Assembly: GCA_030642465.1 (NCBI GenBank)
Contig: DAOWNS010000094.1
Location: forward strand, 1 to 7,162
Direction of reading: 5' to 3'
Length of the DNA stretch: 7,162 bases
From: Candidatus Thorarchaeota archaeon
GTDB lineage: Archaea > Asgardarchaeota > Thorarchaeia > Thorarchaeales > Thorarchaeaceae
The translations under genes and the position numbers were made by a program. The first letter of the stretch is position 1, and the number at the start of each line of letters is the position of its first letter. Below, piece after piece: positions 1 to 5,209 of this stretch. Under the pieces are notes generated by a model that saw nothing but the letters and a program-made list of their open reading frames with translations, was not told the DNA's origin and made no database searches.

Positions 1-474
1 AGTGGAGATCATCTTACCGTGTTTGTTCATGCTCAGGACTGGAAGCCACCTGAAACTTCGGGGAAAATAGCGATAATTACTGCTGGAACTTCAGACATCC
101 CGTATGCACGTGAAGTGGAAGCTATTGCTAATGTTGTGGGAGTTGAATCATTATCATTCTTTGACGTAGGAGTGGCAGGAATACACCGACTCATCAATCC
201 CCTGAAGCAAATCATCGAAAAGAATGTAGATGCGGTAGTTGTTCTTGCAGGAATGGAGGGCGCATTGCCAACTGTAATAGCTTCGTTAATTGATATTCCC
301 GTGATAGGAGTGCCAATACCAACTGGTTACGGTTTTGGAGGCGAAGGAATTACTGCTCTATCTTCAATGCTCCAATCATGCGCACCAGGTCTTGCGGTAG
401 TGAACATCGGCAACGGTCTGGGCGCAGGTTCCATAGCATCCCTCATTGCCAGAAGGAGAGTCAAACCAGACTGA
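1..474 (+). CDS. larB: LarB-like pyridinium-3,5-biscarboxylate mononucleotide synthase, C-terminal part (5' end outside window)
   Basis: The frame is open from base 1 (it begins [14 protein letters not shown]), so the GTG at 19 is probably an internal valine and the true start lies upstream. The visible part is the PurE-related domain of LarB. It shows the [12 protein letters not shown] strand-loop, [42 protein letters not shown] and a C-terminal [14 protein letters not shown] segment. The cysteine in that last motif (codon 379-381) matches the essential cysteine of LarB. In the known pathway LarB carboxylates and hydrolyses nicotinic acid adenine dinucleotide in the cytoplasm, the first step towards the nickel-pincer nucleotide used by lactate racemase and related LarA enzymes. 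No larC, larE or larA is visible. It converges on the M20 hydrolase with a 20-base gap. A PurE-type mutase is less likely, given the AGMEGALP and SCAxGxAVVNI motifs. Confidence 0.88.
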   Translation, partial: SGDHLTVFVHAQDWKPPETSGKIAIITAGTSDIPYAREVEAIANVVGVESLSFFDVGVAGIHRLINPLKQIIEKNVDAVVVLAGMEGALPTVIASLIDIPVIGVPIPTGYGFGGEGITALSSMLQSCAPGLAVVNIGNGLGAGSIASLIARRRVKPD

Positions 475-494
475 AGTAGGTAGAGTCGTGCGTA

Positions 495-1631
495 TCACTC
501 ACCGAAGTGTCGAGCAATTTGAAGGTAGATGTCAACAGCTGTAAACATCTCATCAATGCGTATGTATTCGTCAGGTTGGTGTGCCTGCTCGATGGAGCCA
601 GGACCACATATCACATTGATAATCCCTATCTTTGGCTGAAGTACTGAACAATCCGTGCCGAAAGTTGCGGCAAACGGCACCGGCCGGCTTCCTGTAACCT
701 GCTCAACTGCGTCGAGACTAACTTTGACTATCTCAGCATCACCGGGAGTTGAAACGGCAGGCTTGCCGTGAATGTACTCGACTTCGATGCATTTAGACAA
801 TCCTGCTTTCGCAAGGTGAGCATTCATCTCCGCAAGCACGGACTCCACGGTCTGCCCCTTGGACAGTCTCATGTCCAAATGTGCTTCGCAGTGGTCGGGC
901 ACGACATTGATCTTCACTCCTCCTTTGATGATGCCCACGCTGAGTGTTGGTTTGCCCATCAGTTCATCTGGCTCAAATGTGTAGGATTGGCTTGTAAGAA
1001 CATCCAACGCTTTCGTGCACAATTGAATCGCGTTTTCCCCTTCGTGCGGTCTAGACCCATGAGCTGCTTTGCCGGTGGCAACCACCTTGGACCAAAACAT
1101 GCCTTTCTCGCCGACTAGGACATCGAGACTTGTAGGTTCGGCACAAACACCAAATTTCACGCCCGCTAGCTTCCCGCTCTTAGCAACCTCTTCGGCACCT
1201 GAGCAGCCACTCTCTTCATCAGACGTGGCCAGCATGACAAGAGGAAGATTATGCTTCTCCTCACTGTAAAGAATCATGGCTTCTGTCAGGGCAGTGACTG
1301 GCCCCTTCATATCGCATGCGCCCCGCCCGTACATACGCCCATCCACAATCTCTGCACCGAATGGGTCGTAAGCCCAGGTATCTGGAGGGCCAGCTGGTAC
1401 AGTATCCATATGACCATGCAAGACTAGTGAACCCAATTCCTCGTCCACTGTAGAGAATATCAAATTCGGTCGATCACTTGGACCAACGGACACACAAGCT
1501 ATGCCATGTGACTCCATATGGTTTCGAAGAACCTTGGCGACTTCGGCTTCTCTGCCGGGGGGGCTCTCAGAATTCGTGGCTATGAGGTTTCTAAGAAGCG
1601 AAAGCATCCGTGATTGATTGGTCTTGGTCAA
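495..1631 (-). CDS. M20-family zinc metallohydrolase (ArgE/DapE-type deacylase)
   Basis: This is a complete 378-aa cytoplasmic amidohydrolase of normal length for the family. The two-zinc centre is intact: HGHMD (H74, D76), the bridging aspartate in GACDMKG (D107), the general base and ligand pair in SDEESG (E139, E140), a ligand in CAEPT (E165) and the C-terminal histidine in EQAHQPDE (H351). GKAAHGSRP (H191) belongs to the lid/dimerisation domain between residues of about 175 and 290. The family hydrolyses N-acyl amino acids such as acetylornithine, succinyl-diaminopimelate or LysW-bound lysine precursors; the sequence does not show which. The TTG start at 1631 is chosen because AGGGTG lies 5 bases upstream, whereas the ATG at 1607 has no Shine-Dalgarno motif. 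It is transcribed away from the small gene at 1774-1965 and faces larB tail to tail. Nothing ties it firmly to the aldolase operon beyond sharing its strand. Confidence 0.9.
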   Translation of the reverse strand: MTKTNQSRMLSLLRNLIATNSESPPGREAEVAKVLRNHMESHGIACVSVGPSDRPNLIFSTVDEELGSLVLHGHMDTVPAGPPDTWAYDPFGAEIVDGRMYGRGACDMKGPVTALTEAMILYSEEKHNLPLVMLATSDEESGCSGAEEVAKSGKLAGVKFGVCAEPTSLDVLVGEKGMFWSKVVATGKAAHGSRPHEGENAIQLCTKALDVLTSQSYTFEPDELMGKPTLSVGIIKGGVKINVVPDHCEAHLDMRLSKGQTVESVLAEMNAHLAKAGLSKCIEVEYIHGKPAVSTPGDAEIVKVSLDAVEQVTGSRPVPFAATFGTDCSVLQPKIGIINVICGPGSIEQAHQPDEYIRIDEMFTAVDIYLQIARHFGE

Positions 1632-1636
1632 ATTGG

Positions 1637-1642
1637 CACCCT
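1637..1642 (-). promoter_or_regulatory. Shine-Dalgarno motif supporting the TTG start of the M20 gene
   Basis: On the minus strand this reads AGGGTG, 5 bases before the TTG at 1631. It decides between TTG at 1631 and the ATG at 1607, which has no such motif. Confidence 0.55.
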
Positions 1643-1664
1643 AGCATCATCAACCCGGACCTCG

Positions 1665-1671
1665 ATAATAA
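1665..1671 (-). promoter_or_regulatory. Possible TATA-like box for the M20 gene
   Basis: Minus-strand TTATTAT sits about 37 bases upstream of the TTG start, which would give a leader of roughly 10 bases carrying the AGGGTG motif. The match to an archaeal TATA box is weak and no convincing BRE is visible, so this is tentative. Confidence 0.3.
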
Positions 1672-1694
1672 CATTCCCGAATGCGTGACCTGCA

Positions 1695-1710
1695 TCAAAT
1701 GAAAAAAATG
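1695..1710 (-). terminator. T-rich tract, possible archaeal terminator after the small basic gene
   Basis: The minus strand carries a run of seven T (1702-1708) followed shortly by a second short T cluster, about 65 bases past the stop of the small gene and upstream of the M20 promoter region. Archaeal termination often uses such T tracts without a hairpin. I see no strong hairpin before it. Confidence 0.4.
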
Positions 1711-1773
1711 GTATGGCTGAAACCTTTCCAGGTCAGTTAAAGGCGGGACGGATTGAGCCGCACTCTTGTTCCC

Positions 1774-1965
1774 CTATACCCCTATAGCAATGTGCAAGTC
1801 GTCACCCCACAGGATTCTACGCTGTTTTCGAATGACGACCGGATATGTCCGTCCAAATATGTCTTCAACTGATACCTTGTGCTCCCCTGAGAGGAACCTA
1901 CGCACCGATTTCCTCAACTTGCGTGTGGGGATATCGCGAATGCGTATCGTGTAGGTTTCAGCCAT
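1774..1965 (-). CDS. Small basic protein of unknown function (63 aa)
   Basis: I do not recognise this protein. It begins MAETYTIRIRDIP, continues with a strongly basic predicted helix (residues about 14-24, TRKLRKSVRRF) and ends in two strand-like segments (YPVVIRKQRRI and DDLHIAIGV). It has no cysteines, signal peptide or membrane segment. The Arg/Lys richness would suit nucleic-acid or ribosome binding, but that is only a guess. The frame stays open upstream to a TTG at 2085. I prefer the ATG at 1965: GGAG lies 9 bases before it, and a TATA-like box (2043-2052) falls inside the longer version, which would put the transcript start downstream of the TTG. A 62-codon plus-strand frame overlaps it but lacks comparable start signals. 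Confidence 0.5.
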   Translation of the reverse strand: MAETYTIRIRDIPTRKLRKSVRRFLSGEHKVSVEDIFGRTYPVVIRKQRRILWGDDLHIAIGV

Positions 1966-2042
1966 GGTTCTTAGCTCCAACGGATGCTGGGTGGCGCGGC
2001 CAGCTGTAACGGTGCGAAGCTTGTAGAATGCTTCACACGGAG

Positions 2043-2052
2043 GCATATATAC
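2043..2052 (-). promoter_or_regulatory. TATA-like box upstream of the small basic gene
   Basis: The minus strand reads GTATATATGC. A start site about 25 bases downstream would fall near 2020 and give a leader of about 55 bases before the ATG at 1965. Position and composition suit an archaeal TATA box; no clear BRE was identified. Confidence 0.4.
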
Positions 2053-2096
2053 GCAAACCGTTTCAATCACGGTCATGAGGGGCAAATAGAATGGTC

Positions 2097-2237
2097 TTAG
2101 AAGTCACCTAGCTTGTGCGGTCTAACACAGCCTCTAGGACCGAGATAACGTGTTGTAACAGAGAACACTGATATTGCCCCACCCTTAACAAATGGCCAAC
2201 ATCCTGTGTAGGGATAATTCATCGCATAATAGCCCAT
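2097..2237 (-). CDS. Doubtful 46-codon ORF in the gap after the aldolase-Fae operon
   Basis: An ATG-started frame begins MGYYAMNYPYTGCW and ends VRPHKLGDF. A second in-frame ATG at 2222 would give 41 aa. It fills most of the 2086-2262 gap between the small basic gene and the downstream fusion gene. I do not recognise it. It has no Shine-Dalgarno motif, no hydrophobic segment and no metal-binding pattern, so it may be chance. The same gap shows no tRNA, no T-run terminator and no repeat that I can see. Confidence 0.12.
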   Translation of the reverse strand: MGYYAMNYPYTGCWPFVKGGAISVFSVTTRYLGPRGCVRPHKLGDF

Positions 2238-2262
2238 TGGCGGCCGTTAGTCGCTAAACCTT

Positions 2263-3738
2263 CTAGGGATTGTAGGCAAATGGATGTCGAGCAGAATCCT
2301 TCCTTGCTATAATCTCATTCACATCTTGTCGTCGCTCTATCGCCCGTCGGATTGCGTGTCGAACTGCACGGAAGTTGTTGATGTGCACCCGCTTTGGATT
2401 ATTAGCGCTAGGATGCACGAATACATTGGCGGCTATCATTATGTCAGGAATGAGTTCCTCAGGGATTATCTGGTCTGTTATAGTGCGTGTCACAGCATCA
2501 GCCACTGCCTTCTGAGCCACCTCGTATACTAGCGCTTTGTGCTTTTCATCGACGATTGTAACTGTTGAAACGAAAATTGTTGTGGGCTCCAGGTTTTTGA
2601 TGACATTGGAAGCGTGAAAGCCCTCCGTCATTGTCCCAGCGGCTGCCAATGCTTCTTTGAGTGGTCCGTCCCGAAGACCCATGACAAGATCGACATGTGC
2701 AACCTCCAGCCCTTCTCCAGCAAGCGCTTCTCCATGCAGCAATGTCAAGTCGTCGATGACTTCTGGAGCCATGCCAACAGCCCTAGGATAGGATTCTGCA
2801 ATCAACGTCTTGTCACCCATTTTGAACGTGACTGGTCCTCGCTTAATGAGTTGGAGGTCTTCCAAACACGTTCTGAGCTCATCTATATCCTCGTACCTGA
2901 GAGCGTCACCTTCAATCAATGGAGCTCGCGCGGTTCCTACTGGAATCCCCATCATATTCAAGGCGGCCTTTACAGCAAGCCCTCCACCCTTGTTGACCAT
3001 CAGCCGGACTGTTTTTTGTACGCTTCGTTGAATGATTAGGCCTTCCTTGAGGTCTCCACTGGCAAGAGCTGCTTGCATTCGTATGTAGCGGTCTGGAAAG
3101 ATATTGGCACTCAGGAGTATCGCACCATCACAGCCTGTAGCAAAAGCTGGAAGAGCAACCTCATCATGTCCGATAACTACCTGAAATGTTTCTGGCCGGC
3201 GAAGGAGAATCGTTGTGAGATTGAGCAGGTTTGCACTTGAGTCCTTCATTCCGATGATTCCATCGATCTCTCGGAGACCATCTACAAGCCACCAATCGAT
3301 GTTGACTCCCGTCACTTGGGGAATGTTGTAGAGAAATATCGGGATATCACTTGCGTTGGCGACCCGTTCAAAGTGCTCAAATATTTCCTTCGTGCTAGGT
3401 TTGAAGAAATACGGTGTGACCACCAGTGCGGCCGAAGCACCAAATTCAGCGGCTCTCCTTGTGAGCTGAATGGCCTCCCTTGTGGATGCAGCTCCCGTGC
3501 CGGCCATTACAGGAACCCTGCCTTTTGCTGCGTCACAAGCAATCCTGAATGCATCGACCTTCTCATCGAAACTCATGCTAGTGAACTCGCCTGTTGTTCC
3601 GCAAGGAACGATTCCCGTCGCACCGCTTTTGATTACATGGTCAATCAATCCACGGTATTGCTCCTCGTTAACGCCATCTTTGGTGAATGGTGTTACCAAA
3701 GCGGGGAATACACCCTTGAATGTGAAGTCATCTGTCAT
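2263..3738 (-). CDS. DapA-family aldolase fused to a formaldehyde-activating enzyme domain, copy 2 (Fae catalytic His kept)
   Basis: A complete 491-aa protein; free-standing DapA proteins are about 290-300 aa, and the excess is a second domain. Residues 1-300 are a class I aldolase of the DHDPS/NAL superfamily with GTTGE (47-51), YNIP (Y137), the Schiff-base lysine in GMKDSS (K165) and GHDE (190-193). YNIPQVTG has valine (V142) where DHDPS has its aldehyde-binding arginine, and F111 replaces the proton-relay tyrosine. After a linker, residues 331-491 match Fae: GEALAGEGLEVAHVDL with catalytic H348, IIPEE, and a C-terminal KDSARHPFA. The middle Fae motifs PNLPxKP and GPAQ are missing (here NLEPTTI and YEVAQK). 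Fae condenses formaldehyde with tetrahydromethanopterin in the cytoplasm. The ATG has GGAAGTGATC 4 bases upstream, overlapping the stop of the preceding paralogue, so the two are probably coupled. Domain calls are firm; the substrate is unknown. Confidence 0.92.
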   Translation of the reverse strand: MTDDFTFKGVFPALVTPFTKDGVNEEQYRGLIDHVIKSGATGIVPCGTTGEFTSMSFDEKVDAFRIACDAAKGRVPVMAGTGAASTREAIQLTRRAAEFGASAALVVTPYFFKPSTKEIFEHFERVANASDIPIFLYNIPQVTGVNIDWWLVDGLREIDGIIGMKDSSANLLNLTTILLRRPETFQVVIGHDEVALPAFATGCDGAILLSANIFPDRYIRMQAALASGDLKEGLIIQRSVQKTVRLMVNKGGGLAVKAALNMMGIPVGTARAPLIEGDALRYEDIDELRTCLEDLQLIKRGPVTFKMGDKTLIAESYPRAVGMAPEVIDDLTLLHGEALAGEGLEVAHVDLVMGLRDGPLKEALAAAGTMTEGFHASNVIKNLEPTTIFVSTVTIVDEKHKALVYEVAQKAVADAVTRTITDQIIPEELIPDIMIAANVFVHPSANNPKRVHINNFRAVRHAIRRAIERRQDVNEIIARKDSARHPFAYNP

Positions 3739-3742
3739 TTCT

Positions 3743-3752
3743 GATCACTTCC
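3743..3752 (-). promoter_or_regulatory. Strong Shine-Dalgarno motif containing the upstream stop codon
   Basis: Minus-strand GGAAGTGATC differs by one base from the full anti-16S complement GGAGGTGATC and ends 4 bases before the ATG at 3738. The TGA stop of the upstream paralogue (3745-3747) lies within it, an arrangement that favours translational coupling. Confidence 0.8.
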
Positions 3753-5142
3753 ATATCTGTCCCAATGCAGCTGACACGACTCTTTCAGTCGCAGCTGTTA
3801 CTTGCCTTCTATTTCTGGAGTTTAGATCAATGTCTAGTGCCATAATCACCACATTATCAACAATGGCTTGACTCGGCACCTTGCCGCTCTTGAGATGTGC
3901 TGCCACAGCCCTTGCTGCTCCTGACTGAACAGGTCCGTAAAAGAGTGTGGCTTGACGCATTGACTTGATTTTCTTGATAGGCACCATGATGCTTGTCGGT
4001 CTCACAGGAAGATTAGGTTCCAAGATTACCGTTAGAGCTTCGTGTCCCACTTTTGGATTCATGAGCAGTTTGACGAATGCCGAACCCAGAGCGCCATGTT
4101 TCGGCCCGGTCACAATAGCTACTGAAACGGTATCTTCAGAACCCGTCCCGATCTCTGTTTCTTGAAGGTAATCGGGTCCAACCCCAAACTTCTCAAGTGC
4201 ACCCTGTATGTCGATATCCTTTGTGGCCTTGGGATGAGTCAGGGCCTCTATCAATCCAAGTTTCTCCAACTCAATCCGAATCTCTGCCCTTAGCTCATGA
4301 GTCAGGGTGCCGCCTGAATTCAAGGGCATTCTGGAATAACCTGCGTTTATCCCCATCATTCTAAGCGCTGCTTTCGTGGGAGGTGCGCCTCCATTTCTCG
4401 TAACTATTCGTGCAAGGGTCTGTGCTGAGAGCTGAAGCTTTGCAGCATTCTTCATGTCACCTTTTTGCACCTTGTCCATGATGTCAAGCCATATGTGAGG
4501 CATCACGTTTGCGGACGCCAGGATTGCTGCGCTCGCTCCAGCCGCTATCGCAGAGAGGAAGCACTCATCATGGCCAATCAGCACCGGCATCTTACCATCT
4601 AGCTTTTGAATCAGCTCAAGCGTGTGGCCTATGTGGCCACTACTATCCTTTATCCCAACGATATTGTCAAGCTCAGCCAAATCCTCTACGACGTTTGATT
4701 GCAGAACCCCGAGTGTGCATTGCGGTATATTGTACATAATGACTGGTAGCCCACCCTTTCCTGCAACGGCTTCATAGTGCTCGTAGTATCCCTTGTCTGT
4801 TGGGCGAAGATAGAATGGTGATATGACTAAAGCTGCATCGCATCCTATGTCTGCAGCAAACTTGGTCATCTTGATTGTTGCTTCTGTGCTAGTTTCTCCG
4901 GTCCCAGCCACCACGGGCACGCGCCCATCCGCGAATTCTACGCACATCTTGAAGAGTTTCTTTCGCTCCTCAGTCCGCATATAGACGAACTCTCCGGTCG
5001 TTCCAGCAGGTACGAGACCGGTCGCGCCCTTCTCAATCGTGTAATCGATTATGTCCTTGAATCCTTCTTCTATTACGTCGCCGTCCTTCGTGAAAGGAGT
5101 CACCAAGGCGGGCATAACACCCTTTGGTTTGAACTTAGCCAT
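3745..5142 (-). CDS. DapA-family aldolase fused to a formaldehyde-activating enzyme-like domain, copy 1 (Fae catalytic His lost)
   Basis: A 465-aa paralogue of the next gene, with co-linear numbering in the aldolase part: GTTGE (47-51), Y137, Schiff-base K165 in GIKDSS, and GHDE (190-193). Y111 is present at the DHDPS proton-relay position, unlike F111 in the partner. YNIPQCT has cysteine where DHDPS has its substrate arginine. Residues of about 328-465 are Fae-like: TGPKHGALGSAF, ILEPNLPVRPTS and FYGPVQSGAARAV are well kept. The catalytic-histidine segment (EVAHIDL in Fae) reads DTVSVAI, with serine 340 for histidine and alanine 342 for aspartate. The protein stops at GQIWK, without the Fae HPFA end. 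The ATG at 5142 is preferred over the adjacent TTG (5145) because AGGTGG lies 6 bases before it. It is probably the first gene of a two-gene operon driven from the TATA-like box at 5181-5187. It may be a structural or carrier-binding partner rather than a formaldehyde-activating catalyst. Confidence 0.9.
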   Translation of the reverse strand: MAKFKPKGVMPALVTPFTKDGDVIEEGFKDIIDYTIEKGATGLVPAGTTGEFVYMRTEERKKLFKMCVEFADGRVPVVAGTGETSTEATIKMTKFAADIGCDAALVISPFYLRPTDKGYYEHYEAVAGKGGLPVIMYNIPQCTLGVLQSNVVEDLAELDNIVGIKDSSGHIGHTLELIQKLDGKMPVLIGHDECFLSAIAAGASAAILASANVMPHIWLDIMDKVQKGDMKNAAKLQLSAQTLARIVTRNGGAPPTKAALRMMGINAGYSRMPLNSGGTLTHELRAEIRIELEKLGLIEALTHPKATKDIDIQGALEKFGVGPDYLQETEIGTGSEDTVSVAIVTGPKHGALGSAFVKLLMNPKVGHEALTVILEPNLPVRPTSIMVPIKKIKSMRQATLFYGPVQSGAARAVAAHLKSGKVPSQAIVDNVVIMALDIDLNSRNRRQVTAATERVVSAALGQIWK

Positions 5143-5148
5143 CAAGAA

Positions 5149-5154
5149 CCACCT
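5149..5154 (-). promoter_or_regulatory. Shine-Dalgarno motif of the first aldolase-Fae gene
   Basis: Minus-strand AGGTGG lies 6 bases before the ATG at 5142 and only 3 bases before the in-frame TTG at 5145. This supports the ATG as the start. Confidence 0.65.
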
Positions 5155-5180
5155 GACAGGCTTCGCGGGCTGTGCGGTCG

Positions 5181-5187
5181 TATAAAA
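5181..5187 (-). promoter_or_regulatory. Likely TATA box of the aldolase-Fae operon
   Basis: Minus-strand TTTTATA lies in the 67-base gap between the large unknown gene and the first fusion gene. A start site about 25 bases on would fall near 5158, just ahead of the AGGTGG motif, giving a very short leader. This suggests the fusion pair has its own promoter rather than depending only on read-through from 5210-7162. No clear BRE or operator repeat is visible. Confidence 0.55.
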
Positions 5188-5209
5188 GGTGTCGCTTGTT
5201 AGTTTCGGA

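Noticed and set aside
475..494. Possible bidirectional terminator between larB and the M20 gene
   Set aside because: The 20-base gap has no T-run and no visible hairpin.
768..1118. 116-codon plus-strand ORF
   Set aside because: It is antisense to the M20 hydrolase, which shows every catalytic and zinc residue in the minus-strand frame.
1766..1954. 62-codon plus-strand ORF opposite the small basic gene
   Set aside because: It has no RBS or promoter of its own, and its composition is irregular. The minus-strand frame has a TATA-like box, a GGAG motif and a plausible secondary-structure pattern.
2231..2262. Short stretch resembling part of a 5S rRNA (ggcggccgttag)
   Set aside because: The similarity stops after about a dozen bases and the sequence runs directly into the end of the fusion gene. 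No other 5S elements follow.
2614..3039. 141-codon plus-strand ORF
   Set aside because: It lies antisense to the downstream aldolase-Fae gene, whose motifs and strong RBS are unambiguous. Its translation has no recognisable pattern and looks like a shadow frame.
3316..3744. 142-codon plus-strand ORF with many cysteines
   Set aside because: It is antisense to the conserved aldolase domain. The cysteines come from reverse-complemented Ala/Thr/Gly codons and do not form a regular metal-binding spacing.
2263..5142. Annotation of the two genes as lysine-biosynthesis dapA duplicates
   Set aside because: Both lack the DHDPS substrate arginine and both carry an extra C-terminal domain of about 140-160 residues matching Fae.
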